Of a stretch of 64,000 nucleotides of DNA, positions 45,580 through 58,262 are shown one piece after another (position 1 is the stretch's first letter; each line of letters opens with the position of its first letter). A model generated the notes under the pieces. The model worked only from the letters and a program-made list of their open reading frames with translations, was not told the DNA's origin and searched no databases. The stretch spans positions 34,335,239 to 34,399,238 of the forward strand of contig CM033405.1 in assembly GCA_019426215.1 (NCBI GenBank), read 5' to 3'. Origin of the DNA: Buddleja alternifolia. Its lineage: Eukaryota > Streptophyta > Magnoliopsida > Lamiales > Scrophulariaceae. The translations under genes were made by a program, and so were the position numbers.

Positions 45580-46132
45580 CTTAGGGTGTGTACATACAAG
45601 AAGTACTCAAAATTCAAAGTACTGCAACGTTATCATACTACACATATTATTACTACGCTTGAGGAATTAAACCAACCTGTAAAGTGCACATCGGCTGATC
45701 ATCATAGTTTGGTCCCAAATTATTCAACCTTTGGACAGCAAGCTGCTGGAATCCCAGATTTGGACAGGCCAAATCACCTATTTCATCAAGCGACAACTCG
45801 GAAGAAGCCACCACGAACCCAGCTCCAGCTGCATTACAGTCAATCTCGAGGCGGCTCGACTCTGAGTTCCACTTCAATCTCCCAGCCACAAAATCGTATG
45901 GCACCAGCACTTTCTCTAGTGCCATTTTCAGCCTCTTGGCCACAATTTCTGGCGGAAATCCCGGGTTGGAGGAAAAGAAACGGATAGTTGGGATATCAAA
46001 ATTAAGGAATTGGTCTATGTTGGATAAGAATAAGGTTTTTCTTTCGGTTTCTTGTGAAGGGAACACAAGGGCAGATTCTTGGAATGTGATCTTAAGGTCT
46101 TGCATGGCAGGGTTGGGCGATAAGGTTGCCAT
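44115..46132 (-). CDS. BAHD acyltransferase, hydroxy-fatty-acid/alcohol feruloyl transferase-like clade
   Basis: CoA-dependent acyltransferase of the BAHD family, cytosolic. Two exons, 45677-46132 and 44115-44990, split by a 686-bp intron, give 443 residues, the usual family length. Catalytic HILLD (HxxxD) is at 169-173. The structural DFGWG motif near the C-terminus is FPWGKP, within LGFDEVVFPWGKP. The N-terminal blocks (LVPYDFVAGRL, LEIDCNAAGAGFVVA, DEIGDL, QVTSFKCGGFAIG) resemble the omega-hydroxypalmitate feruloyl transferase / GLAUCE (At1g27620-type) group. The substrate cannot be read from sequence. I start at MATLSPNP; an upstream in-frame Met adds 21 hydrophobic residues that are probably 5' UTR. 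A long TA microsatellite (about 45548-45577) sits in the intron. Confidence 0.9.
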
Positions 46133-46815
46133 GTTCAAATTTGAGCTTGATTGTGTATAAATTGTAATCACTATCCATATATTTATAGCAGTCAAGTTCC
46201 TATCACAGACAAAGTTGCATTGTACTTCTGTAATCGATGATGTATGTTAACGACAAATACAGTTGAGACTATGAAGGGTCTAGGAATTGGATCGACGGGT
46301 CAAAATTGGATAGCACGATTTAGCATTTTGGCTAAGAGATTTGTATGATGAAAACTGCCAAAGTGATGGATGGAAGAAGGGACTAGTTTTGTTGTTATGT
46401 CTGTAAGCATTTGCCTGTATAAGGCAATATGAATTATGATGGGTAGGTGGGCAGTAAGAAGTCAAAGAGAAATCTGCAGCAATTAGCAATCTTTTGTCCT
46501 CCATCTCTAAAGATAAACTCTTCCTCATTTCTCCTAAATACTTGCCAACAAGCAAGATCCATTATCTAGTGTCGTTCAGAGGAGCCTCGGGAGTCGAGAG
46601 TCTTGGATCTCATGTAATTACACATGTATGACCTGAGTAAAGTTCACCATACACAAATTGGTTGTAATTATACAGCGATCTAGAGCTCCATTTTCTAAAA
46701 ATCTACTTATATTGTGAAACTACTACTATTGCACATTTCACTTGTTACTAGCGACTGTGTATGGAACTGAGTAAAACAAGTTTCTTTATTTCTTCTTCTT
46801 TCCAGTAGTAAACGT
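46133..46815. other. Spacer between BAHD and ATXR4 genes
   Basis: It holds the BAHD promoter side and the ATXR4 3' UTR. No gene, repeat or element recognised. Confidence 0.5.
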
Positions 46816-49800
46816 TTAGTCTTTTGACATACATCTAAGACAATTGCACCGAAAACCAAATCCGTCGTACAGGATTCTTTGCCGAGCCTCATAATCCATG
46901 CTTGCATCAATGTAGCATATCCGCAATTCTTCCCCTGCAGTGACATATAAGTACTTAAAACGTTAATATGAAAGCCTTCATATGCACTCTCAAGAATCAG
47001 TTCACTAAAACTTGTTGAGTGTGATTTATTCTTTAATAACACATAACTCACAAGTGAAGAGACCAAACAAGTACAAGTATTCGGAATAAGAAAAGTATTG
47101 CGAAGGTTTTCAAAAAGCATAAACTGGCAGCTTCAGCATTCATAGTCTCCTCTCTAAATAACATGTTTGAGCAAAAACTCTAATCAATGAAAGTATTAAC
47201 AGCTAAGTCAAAAGAAAGAACCTTCTTCAATGTCTCGGAGAGCCTTTATTTTAGCATCCACATTCTCGATCCACACAATATTTACATTGGGATCTGCAAT
47301 CAAAGTGAAAAGAATTGTCATGTGCATGGACTTCCAATGTTCAATACTTTTTACAGCCCTTTTTGGAGAAATCGAACATGGGCAGGCTACACGTATTCTC
47401 TGCAGTAACGTGAAAATTTATCCCAGTTCTAGTTTAAGTGTGCCTAGTTGCCAATAAGCACCAACCACTGAGAATGTTGGGATTAAATTTGATTGTAGAA
47501 TGCTATAGATAAACAGTATGCAAAAGCAAATCCAAAGTAAGAATCTGCCAGTTATGCATAGTCAGAACAAAGCCATTTCTTGGGGTAATAGAGACACGGT
47601 AAGCATTGAGCTCGCCAAGAGATGAGAGATCTTTACCACAATCATGGTTGTATAAGGACGGAAGCATATAAACGGCATTCCCAACAGCAGCTTCTGCTTC
47701 GACTAATGCAGCTGCTGAAGAAAGAAGATCTTCATATGATCCTCCAGCCAATTCAATACGAAAAGCATTGACACGAATCCGTGCCAAAACACCAGTATAC
47801 CATTGTTCAGTCAGAACTAGTAAGTCAAGAACACACTGTTCTACAACTGGGAATATTAGATACTGAAGCTTTCATGAGATTGACTTCTCCGAAAAAAAGA
47901 GTATGCCAAATATCAGGTGATGAATAATAAGTTCAACAAATTCAAATGTCAAAAAAAATTATTGCACAAGGATACATGTCAGCTGCTCACGTGCAATATC
48001 TGTGTCCTCTAAAGTGCTTCTTAGCAGAGCAACTTCCTTTTTCATCTGTAAATCATTAAAAAAAATAAGGACAGTATAACTTCATGAATACCATTAAATA
48101 AATTTTTTACATGATAGTTTGTACATTTACAACAAATTCAACATAAGTAATTGAGATCCTTCTTATTTTTTGCAGATGTAGACCAATGTGTGTAACAAAG
48201 ATATTCACTTGACCTCCTTTAATTCCTCATCATCAGAGGCGCCTATAGAATTCTGAGGTGAGAAAAAGCACCGAAGATCCAAATACATCAATGTAGGTGG
48301 CAAATGCGTCAAACCGCGCACCTACCCGCAACTGCCCAAAAAACCGGGTTAGAACCAGTTGGACGGGCTGACAGATGGTCAGGCACAAAATGGTCTGATA
48401 TACAACTTACTTGAAAAACCACCCCCTAACCTATGCCCAATCTGGACCTTTCTCTACCTCCCACGCCCGCCTAGGGTTGGAAAGGCAAGAAAACCCTTCG
48501 GCCCAGCCTCTTATCACACATTGTTAACATGTTGAAGCCCAACTCAACCTGCCCATACTATTCATAGCTCTCCTCTCTCACATAAAACTTCTAGATGAGA
48601 TTGCGAATTCTAAACTTACAAATCAGTCCACCAAAAGAATGATCCTATAGAATTTTTGCATTCATTTATGGAGAAACATCTTCCAAATTCAATAGTATGT
48701 TTCTTCATCCTTTTGCCCAGAATCAAGTATAGAACATCTACATCTACTTTGCAAACCATATATACAAGCGCAGTAACCTTGATAGATGTATCTATCTTCC
48801 ACTCTGAAGAATTTCTCAAGCAGTACAATAATTTTGCTAGCATTTTGAGTTTCTTTTTCTTAGTGGCTTGGGCAGAGGAGGGTAATTATAATCTATACCA
48901 ATTGCATGTGCATACGAAAATGCCTACTTAATAAACTGGAGATGCTTACCAGTGAAAGCTTTTCAGAAGATGAAATCTCTGGTTGAAGTATGTCAAGAAC
49001 TTCTGAAGATACAAATCCAGATATAACCTGACAAGCCAACCGCTTCACCAGAAGTGGATATTTTAGACCCTGCAGTCTTCGGAGAGAATAGTGAATATTC
49101 AATATCACCAAATAATATGATAAAAAGTCATTACAGATCTCCATACCGGCAATATTCATTGAATCTTGACCAGTCTGCTTTCTTCTCGACATCGTAAAAA
49201 TTCTAATGCCATGAAATAAAGAGTATAAGTCAATAATGTGGACTGCGAAAGTCGAACTAAGCCCTGATCAACACCAATACGGAGGAGAATCCAATAGAAG
49301 GTAGGGTAATAAACTGAAACTAAAGAAAGATGCCAATTAGATTAGGTAAAAGTGTACTAAGAAACTACATCACTTAAATGCTAAGAAATAAATTGCAGAG
49401 CTTAACATATCAATTGTTGAACAAAATCATCACTGTGCTTTTTGGTTTGGAACGTCCAGATAACTTGCAGAGCCACTCATATATCTGCAAACATCATTGT
49501 ACTTTTTGTTTGTTGTTCTAGAAAATGCACCCACATATCTTAAAACATAACAAAATTGACTTGAGTAGTATAAATCAAAAGACATATTGTTTGATGTCTA
49601 AGAATACCATAGTTATTTCTTTTGTCCAAGAAAGCCAAAAGCAATTTGAGGGTGACGAAGAAGAAACACGGATTGAACCGCTGCTAACCAATTTAACTCT
49701 TATGTTTCCAAGCTCTCAATAAGAAGAACATTGTTGCATTCTACTTAGATCGGGGGCTCCAGGGCTGTACACAACTACAGCTCAAGTCGAGTTTTCAGGG

Positions 49801-50482
49801 CTCAAGCTAGCTAGCCCTTTTGATTCAATAACTTCAAGGCTTATTCCAAGACAAGCTAATCATTACAATCTATAGCATCAGCCGAAATATTACCATAACA
49901 CAATGCATATACAATATAAGATATAGTTAAGATCATTAAAAACTTGCTAGCCAACTCGCAATGTTCCGAATTAACACTCTAGAGACAAATTAACACAATC
50001 TTTTAGCGAGTCATCTTCAACCTCATCTTAGAACAGCTTAAATAAATTAATTTCGAAGCACATAAACGTACTATCACCAAGAATTTATAAAAAAGTATGC
50101 ACGTATGGGTGACTATGATTACCTTAGCTTGTTTTTCACATTGTTCACTGCAAAACGACACCGCTTGAGCAGCTTCCGAGCTGCTGTTAAGGTATGGAAG
50201 TTTCCTGAGGCAAAAATAACAGACACTGTGAACGGAAGAGAGAGAAGGATGCGAAACAACGGGACGTGCAGTGTGAATGAGTTCTCCGGCGCCAATTCCC
50301 CGAGAGGCGAAGACACCACGGCCGGCAGACTCGGTGAGTCCCACGCGGATCGGAGGCGGCGACGGGCGAATCGGCGTCGGCTCGGCGGCGGAAGTGGAGA
50401 TGGAAGATAGGAACGACGGCGTTTCGATGTGGAGTTCTCGAAAATGGAAAGCCCAACGGCTGTAACGGGCTAACCGCGACAT
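46816..50482 (-). CDS. ATXR4: SET-domain protein ATXR4 / SDG38
   Basis: SET-domain methyltransferase homologue with a MYND-like Cys cluster. Seven exons join in frame: 50123-50482, 49147-49202, 48950-49076, 47991-48045, 47637-47816, 47222-47293 and 46816-46934, giving 322 residues (Arabidopsis ATXR4 is about 325). The start MSRLARYSRW matches the family. Other landmarks are ESAGRGVFA and IGAGELIHTA (SET start), CYFCLRKL and SFCSEQC (Cys cluster), ADWSRFNEYC, LKYPLLVKRL, WYTGVLARIRVNAFRI, YNHDCDPN (SET active-site motif, split by an intron after NHDC), GEELRICYID, and a post-SET FRCNCLRC. The N-terminus could be an organellar targeting peptide. The target lysine is not inferable. Confidence 0.92.
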
Positions 50483-51295
50483 TTTTGGGGGATCTTGGGA
50501 TGTTTGAAGAGCCTATGTAGTAGCAAAGGGCCCAATTTCAAACGAGCTTTGTATATTACTAGCCCAAGTTGGGAGAGTGTCTTTCTGAGTTCAAGATTTT
50601 TATGTTTAGTTACCAAAAGATTTCGGTTCGAGTGAAATGACCGTTTAATCAAGAAGTCTCGAGCTTTTGCGTCTCACTTTAGAAGGTGTTTTAAAAGATT
50701 AGTCAGTGATGTTGCACATTTGATAATGATCATTTCACTTGAGAGATTTGAATGTCAATCATTATAATTATTGATGAATTTGATATTCATAACAGAAAAT
50801 TATAGATCGAAACCAAAAAATAGTTGCTTATGTATAAAACAATCAATTACTGACTATAATTTGATTTGCACGGCACCAATAAAAATAATTGTTAATCGAT
50901 TGTAATATCTCATTATTTAAAATTCATGGTCACTCAAAAATACAATAAAAAGCTGATAAAGTTTTAAATGGTGTTTCTAATTGTAGAAACATATATTCTT
51001 TATCACCAAATCTCTTAATTATATACATACATATTTCCAAACTACAAATACATATTAACATTGCCTCATATGTTTCCTAAAAGGTTTATCTATGCAAATT
51101 TAAGGTGTATTTGGATGCAACGATTTAGATTTATATTTGAAAGAATGATTTCAATTATAAGTGAAATCATTTAAAATTCATCACAATAATAAAGATAATA
51201 GCTCAAATGGGTACTAAGAAATTTGAAATCGATTACAATCTGAATTGTTTTAATAAATTTGAAAGTTCACTCATTCCAATTACATCATTAAGCCT
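50483..51295. other. Spacer between ATXR4 and SDR genes
   Basis: AT-rich stretch with the ATXR4 promoter and the SDR 3' UTR. A fragment near 51105-51130 (GGTGTATTTGGATGCAACG) resembles one end of a Tourist-type MITE, but no partner end was found. Confidence 0.45.
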
Positions 51296-52755
51296 TCACA
51301 CGTATCCCCCATTGACCCGAATAATCTGGCCGTTTACCCATTCACCCGAATCACTGGCCAAAAACCCTACCACCGGAGCAACGTCCTTCGTCTCCCCCAG
51401 CCGTCCCAGCGGGCACTCCTCCACCGCCTTATTCACCGCCTCCTCCGTCTTCCCCGCATAGAACATCTCCGTCGCCACTGGCCCCGGCGCCACCGCATTG
51501 GCAGTTATCCCCGTCCCCTTCAGCTCCTTAGCCAATATCTTCACCATCGCCTCTACCGCCGCCTTTGACGCTGTGTACGCCATGTACCTCGGCTTCAAAG
51601 ACGCCACCAACGACGTCGTCAAGCATATGATCCTCCCACCTCCACCGCGCTTGATCCTGTTGTTAGCAAAACACAATAACAAAATCCAAATTTAATTAAG
51701 CTAATTCATATAAATTAGGCTTTTTCATAAAAGTACAATTATTGTTAAAAGAGTCTAGTTAAGCTTCTAAACTCATTAAAATATCTTATAAAATATTTTA
51801 AAATTTATAAATTCTGACAAAGTGTTTAGAATTTTTTTTGGCAAAACACCATATAAACTCTTGAAATTGAAATAAATTGTTAGGAACTTGTAACTTTGTA
51901 ATGGTAAATTGCTTAGTAAAATAGCATATAAGCTCATGAAATTGAAATAAAATGTTAAAGGCTTATAATCTCCTAAAAATTAAGTTTTGAAACCAATTTA
52001 TTTTTTAAAATTTTATAATTTGAAAGATTTTTTAGGTATGCATAAATAAACATTCTATATATTTGTGATGTATAATGGGGTGGGCATTGATTTTGAAAAT
52101 CAAATTGATCGACCAGCACTATTTTTATAAATTTTTTAAGTAAACCACGGTTTAAAACATCTTATACTCAAATATTTTATAAGGTTTTAAAAATAAGCTT
52201 GGCCAAACACCCTCTGTATATATATACCCAATTTATTTTTTAAAATCCAAAACATATACTCAAATATTTTAAAAGTTTTTTAAATAAGCTTCGCCAAACA
52301 CCCTCTATATATATATATATATATAAATGCACGCACCTGTTGGCGGCTTCTCTGCAGCACAAGAACGCGCCTCGCGCGTTAACGCTAAAGGTTAGGTCGA
52401 AATCTTCGACGGTGGTATCAGCGAGTGTGGGGTATTTGGAGTCTAGTACGCCGGCTGAGTTGACGAGGATGTGAACCGTCGAACTGAAGGCAGACTCCGC
52501 CGCGTCGAAGAGTGATTTCACCTGTTCCGGATAGGAGATATCTGCCCGGAAGGTGATGGCGCGGACGGTGGAGCCGGTGTTAATTTGGGCGGCTACTAAA
52601 TCAGCTTCAGCCGAGTTGGAGGCGTAGTTGATGAGAAGTTTGGCGCCGAGGGAAGCCAAATGGAGGGCAATTGCGCGGCCAATCCCGCGAGAGGCGCCTG
52701 TGACTATTGCCACTCGATCTTGAAGTGGCGGCGCGGTGGTGCTTGGTTCAGCCAT
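51296..52755 (-). CDS. Short-chain dehydrogenase/reductase, NADPH-dependent aldehyde reductase-like
   Basis: Classical SDR of the plant group annotated as NADPH-dependent aldehyde reductase-like proteins, thought to detoxify reactive carbonyls. Two exons, 52337-52755 and 51296-51656, with a 680-bp intron, give 259 residues. The cofactor motif TGASRGIG is at 19-26, NSAG in the middle of exon 1, and the catalytic YTASK at 167-171, followed by NAVAPGPVATEMF and a C-terminal VNGGYV typical of the family. An Arg near the end of the first beta-alpha unit favours NADPH. I start at MAEPSTTAP; the frame is open for 51 more codons upstream, but that stretch is unlike family N-termini. Confidence 0.92.
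52164..52324. repeat. Direct repeat of about 60 bp in the SDR intron
   Basis: Two copies, 52164-52226 and 52256-52324, share ATACTCAAATATTTTA, then AAATAAGCTT, then GCCAAACACCCTCT followed by a TA run. They sit about 10 bp from the exon 1 donor side of the intron. Confidence 0.8.
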
Positions 52756-55033
52756 GGAATGATTGAGAATTGGAGGGGTTTTGAAGGTATATGGATCTAT
52801 ACTCACATTGGATGGGCATGCTTTAATACATACAGGTGGAGGTAAAAGAGTAATCTTGGCTGTGATGAATATTATTGTAATGCGGAGGAATTGATGGAGT
52901 GACGTCATGGCTTAAATCATTAATAATAATGAGATAATTGAACTTTGGTTGTGACTTGTGAGGCCCAATTGGGTCTCGGTGGTTTCTGTAGGCCTAGTTA
53001 CAAGTCTTATTCATTGATCCACACAAATGTGAACGCCCCCAAGTCATGTAGAGCCGGGGAGCGGGCGGAAGCGAATGCGAGACCGAGAGTGGTAGGGCGT
53101 CAAAATTAGAAATTAGTCAAAAATAGGGATGTTCACGAGCCGAGCTTGGTCATTTTTCCAAGCTCGAGCTCGAGCTCGATTATTTGTGTTCGGGCTCGAG
53201 CTCGATCGAGCCGTATAGCATGAGCTCGAGCTCGAACTCGATTATTTTCACTGAGCTCGAGCTCGAGCTCGAGCTAAATATATATATTTTTTATTTTTAA
53301 TAAATTATATTATTATATAAATATTATATTATAATATATATATATATATATATTAAAATATATTAATTAAAAAATATATATATAAAGGGAGCTCGCGAGC
53401 GAACACTTATCAAAAAGCTCGAGCTCGGCTCGATCGCCGGCTCGAGCTCATGAGGCTCGGCTCGAGCTCATGAGGCTCGACTCGAGCTCGAAAAATCTCT
53501 AGCTCGAGCCGAGTTTTTTTCGAGCCGGCTCGCCGAGCTCGCAAGCCGGCTCGGCTCGGTGACCACCCCTAGTCAAAAGCGTGAGTGCTTTTGAGCATGT
53601 AATAAAATTAAAATCTAAATAAGTATTCACAAATTTTTCGACCTAATTAGATTTAAATTTTATTTTGATATATGATAAGCTAAAATAAATATTTTTTAAC
53701 TTGAATTTGACAAGGAATTAGATGATGTGATTTTTATTTTTTTTTTGTAGACTTGAAAAATATTTAAATACGATGAAAATAAAAAGATTACAAATAGTAA
53801 AATAATCTCAGTTGTAGACCTCAATTCTTAACTTAAAAAAAAAAAACCAAATATTCAAACTCAGTGTTACACTTACAATTCTTGCATCATTAAAAAATCT
53901 ATATTTGTAGTTTCACTCTTTGTTGTTTTAAGGCCAACTCCTTTTATTTTGACTAACGAAAGCATGTTCATTGAATATAAATGACATATCAGCATTATGT
54001 GATAATTAAGATATTAAGAACTTAATAGAGCGAACCTCCCACTCTTAAGTCGCAAGGGCGAACTCGGAGCATTATTATATGGAGCATTATGTGATCTAAT
54101 GCTGGAGCGGGGACAAGAAGAGGATGGCAGAAGAACAAGAGAAGACGGGCAATCTTCTACACGATTCTTGTTTGAAGCTTTATTGGCTGCCATGGTTTCT
54201 TGGACCATTTCCCTTATTACCAAAATACTCTTTGATCTTTTTGAAATGTTTTTACGTTTAAAGAAGTCAAAATATTATTTGTAAGCCATCAAGAAGAAAA
54301 TACACCAAAACTAAATATTTCTTATATTTTAAATTATCATAATCAACTAATAATAAGATACTCATTACATATTGTACATATTACAAATTAACTTTTAAGT
54401 TCCATTGAATTTATTATTCCAAGCAAAAAATAAATAAATTAAATATGAATTACGCAGCATTCGTAAACAAATATCAATTTGCATAGTCAAGAATTATTTT
54501 AAAAAATAATTATAAACTATACTTCAGTTAAACAAAACAATTTATATTATCTATTATACAATATATTATAAATTTTTCCCAATTTTGACAATTGGACTGT
54601 TAATTTGCTTCTTTCTTATTGAAATAATAATGTTACAAATTTCACCTTATATATAACAGCCACCACAAGTTTATAATTCACCTGGTCCAATCTATTTATT
54701 TTCAAAATTCCATGACCTCGATATTCTGCTTTCTTGCTTTTAAATTACATTTTTCGGTTTATAAGCAACTGTTTAACATTTGTATTCTGCCTAAGGTCAG
54801 GTGTGCCGTACAATAATGATTGGGATACAATTTTAACAATATATAACTGTCGCAACAAAGAAGCACAAATTTAATAAAAACCAACCATGTCTGAGTAACC
54901 AGTACATATTAACCCCATAGAACATAGTAGCTGTTGAAACTTTAGTACATTAGCATTAGCAGACACTACCTACTCTGATTTGGAGATGCAACCCCAAGAA
55001 ATTACTACCTATTCATCCATATTACCTCAGGCT
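52756..55033. other. Spacer between SDR and SR-protein genes
   Basis: It contains the SDR promoter, a complete hAT-type MITE (53124-53571) and AT-rich sequence. Open frames at 54014-54284 on both strands have no recognised domain. The last 250 bases are probably the 3' UTR of the SR gene. Confidence 0.5.
53124..53571. mobile_element. hAT-type MITE rich in GAGCTC/CTCGAG repeats
   Basis: The 448-bp element begins TAGGGATGTTCACGAGCCGA. Its other end in reverse complement begins TAGGGGTGGTCACCGAGCCG. It is flanked by GTCAAAAA (53116-53123) and GTCAAAAG (53572-53579), an 8-bp duplication with one mismatch. The interior is two GAGCTCGAGCTCG-rich arms around an AT-rich core with TA repeats. No coding capacity. 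This matches a common plant hAT MITE type. Confidence 0.9.
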
Positions 55034-56893
55034 TCAGTAACTTTCAGGGCTCCTGCTACGACTCCAGCTCCTGCTCCTTGACCCATAAGGCGACCCCGAG
55101 TAAGACCTCTCTCTATACTTTCGACCTCGGGGTGAGATGGATCTGCAATAACAAGACAATATTATAGTTTCTTTCTTTTACCATTCACTAAAAGTAAATG
55201 ATGTAAAGTGGGTCCATACCTTGAGTATCGTCTTCGCCTTGGAGAGGGAGAATAATAATTAGGGCTTCGAGAGTAAGCTCGACCATAGCATGGGGAGGGG
55301 GAGTAAGAGTGTCCATGACGAGGTGAACGGGAATAACGAATAGAGGATGACCTCCCTCTGTAATGAGATTCATTCATAAACTAAACTTTAGAAATGTTCA
55401 TTGCAAGTATTACTTAGGCTTGAGTAGATAAGACTTGAGTCTTGAATTCCATTCACCTTACACGCTCTCGCGCTTTCATCTCTGAAGGTTTCTTTCTATT
55501 TTCCTCGGCAAATACAACAGTTAACTCTCGCCCAAGAAGAATCTGACCATCCATCCGATACTTGGCTTCTGCAGCATCATCAGGATCAATGTATTGGACA
55601 AAACCAAATCCACGTGGCTCCCTGCATGATTTCATATGATTCTATTAAGAATAGTAGCTAAGATCAATGATGATTCAACACAATTGCAGACAGCTAAAAT
55701 GCAGCTTTCCAGAAGTCATTTAAAAGTTACCGAAATGAACCAACACGAAACTAGCTCACCCATGAGAAATTCTTACGTAGCAGCTAACCTTATGAGAGCA
55801 AAGGTTAAGACTTGCTATTCTTCAAGACTTTGAACTTCATCATAATTGTAATCATACTCAACTATGCTTCAATCTTCAAGTTCATTAAGATGATCTTGAC
55901 CTCTAATTACTTCATTCTTGTCTTCAACACTTCCAAATAGAAAGAATGAAAAAAACAAATTCCCATAAAACAATTGCAGAAGATTAAAAAGACGACGCCC
56001 AGTCAATGTTGCGTGATAAGGTGGACACCATTAGATATATTTTATCTTAATCTCTTCAAATGCAACCGTCTCATTCGCGAAAGAAAATAATTGATGGAAA
56101 CACTCACCCTGTGTAATAGTCACGTGGCAAGTAAACGTCCTTAAGGGGACCAAATTCTCCAAATGGGCCACGGAGATCTTCAATCCTGCAATATATTTAA
56201 GCAACAAAGTTTAGGGGCAGAATTCTACAAAATAAGCTGTCACACGAAACGGTAGAGCAACCAATTTCCAACAAGTCCTCAGTACGCAAAACATCCCAAA
56301 CTTGTAGATCAAGCTACGGAAATATTTCGGCCAACCATTGGCCTAAGGAAATGCATTAACAACACATCTAGAATTCAGAAATGGTCACCCCTCAAGCAAT
56401 TACATGTTTCAACTCAAACTCATAAACAACTGAAAATGTAAATAGTAAAAGTCAGATTTCAAAACTTCAATTTCTCCTCCTTCCAGATCATTATTCTCAT
56501 ACGTTTCATCAAGAAAACAAACAAGGACTAAAAATACTCGTAATCTCCAATTGAGTTTCACCGTAACTCATCAGAAATTTACCGATCACACTATCCACAA
56601 CAAATTCCACCACAAAATTACATCTAAATTCAGGACGCTATTGAGTAATCAATATAGAAAAGGCATATACAGACGGAGAATCATTTAGAGCAATCATATA
56701 CAGACGAAAAAAACCCATGTAAACATCTCAAAAGGCTAAACCTGCAATCATGGCGAAGATTGCGGACCAATAGGCTAGTCGGGAGATCTCTCGCACGACT
56801 TCTATAACGACCTCTTGGGCTTGGACTTCGGCCTCTCCTGCTGTAGTAACCGTAACCCCTAGGAGATGGACTTCTGCTGTATCTTCTACCCAT
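55034..56893 (-). CDS. SCL30A: SR-family splicing factor, SCL30A/SCL33 type
   Basis: Nuclear pre-mRNA splicing factor of the plant SC35-like group: a short Arg/Ser-rich N-terminus, one RRM and a C-terminal RS domain. Five exons: 56742-56893, 56108-56185, 55457-55621, 55220-55357 and 55034-55142, joining to 213 residues, shorter than Arabidopsis SCL30A (about 262) because the RS tail is short. MGRRYSRSPSPRG starts the protein, RNP2 is in TSLLVRNL and RNP1 in PRGFGFVQY. YLPRDYYTG and LLGRELTVVFAEENRKKP are diagnostic of the SCL subgroup. The tail has SRSP, SPSP and SRSRSP repeats. Genes of this class often auto-regulate by alternative splicing, so other tail exons may exist; SCL33 or SCL28 are alternatives. 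Confidence 0.9.
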
Positions 56894-58262
56894 TTTCCAA
56901 CCTATTTCACATAAAACACCAGAAATCCTGCAGGTTACACACTTAAAAGCAGCTCTCTAATACAACATCACAACTTACAACACAATTTCAAAAAAAATCA
57001 CGAGAAAAACAAGCATGTAACCTCAGGATCCACATCAGATGTATCTCAAACATCACATATGTAAGTATTTGTATTTGAACAAAAAAATATTACGTTAAGG
57101 TCTCTGAAATTTACACAGCTCAATTATTTTAGATTTTCATCAATTAAGAATCGATATTCTAGAAGTGCAATCTAAAGATCAATAATGAGCAATCATTCAA
57201 TTCAAGACATATACGCACACACATTTTCTTATTCAGCTTTCGATCTTATTTCGTCCGATCAAAAATTGGAGTGGGATATCGAATCACTGTAAGAGAAAAC
57301 ACAATCTTATTTCATCATCCGATCAAAACAAACCTCTCACATGAATAAACAAAAGCTCTGAATTGGAAAAGGGAGGGGGGGGGGGGGGGGAAATCACTGA
57401 ATAACAACATCTAAATTAATTCAAATAGTAAAGAGAAGGCATCGAAATATTACCAGAGAGAAGATCGCAGACACAAAAAATGGAGTTTCAAAATTTCGCT
57501 TTGTTTTCGATGAATATAATGTTATATATATTACCTCGGATTTAGATGGTTCTCGAGAAGGTTCTATTTACCCTTTATTCGGTTTGGGCTTTTATCCTTT
57601 TACAAAGCAAATTTTGGGTATGTTTGGTTATGTTTTTATCTCATGGTCCAAAATTTCTACTAAATAATATTTGACTCACATAATATTTAATAAAAAATAT
57701 ATTATTTTTTTGGTAAAAAAAAATATAATAATTATTTTTCATCTTTCTACACCTACTTTGTCCCTACACTCCTTTCTATGTGCTCTCTCTTTTCTCTCTC
57801 CTCTCTATCAAATAAAAGCTTCATGATTTGACTGCTACAGTAACTTTTGTTCCCTCTGAAAACAAAACCAAACATTATCTCACCAAAAAAACACACCCAA
57901 AAACCAACTCCCAAAATAAAACCAAACACAATCTCATCAAACACGCACGTGTCCCCATAAATTTCACAGCAACAATTCTCACCAAAATACCATCCCAAAA
58001 CATAACCAAACATAGTCTTTCATTTTCAGTCCATAAGTTCAGACATATGACCAAATTAGTCCTGTGACTTCAAACAAATTCAACTTTTTGTCCTATAACT
58101 TTATATGTTTTAACATATTTAGTCCTACAATGTGTCTAATTAATAAATTTCATCTTTTTATTTATTGGATTTAGACAATTTTAGTTGTGAACTTGCTAGC
58201 TTGGTGAATGCTTACTAGAAAAACACATGCAAATTCACACATTAAAATTGATGTGCATGTAA
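56894..58262. other. Upstream region of the SR gene and MITE
   Basis: Likely holds the SR 5' UTR and promoter up to about 57540. A G run of 18 bases interrupted once (about 57371-57390) and the Tourist-like MITE at 57616-58017 lie here. No coding gene. Confidence 0.5.
57616..58017. mobile_element. Tourist-like MITE
   Basis: The 402-bp element starts GGGTATGTTTGGTTATG; its other end in reverse complement starts GACTATGTTTGGTTATG, so 18 of about 21 terminal bases pair. TTT flanks both sides (57613-57615, 58018-58020), which would be an unusual variant of the TWA target of Harbinger elements. Repeated AACCAAACA motifs fill the right half. Confidence 0.65.

Noticed and set aside
54014..54284. 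Possible transposase fragment
   Set aside because: Short frames on both strands with no catalytic motif or family match by eye.
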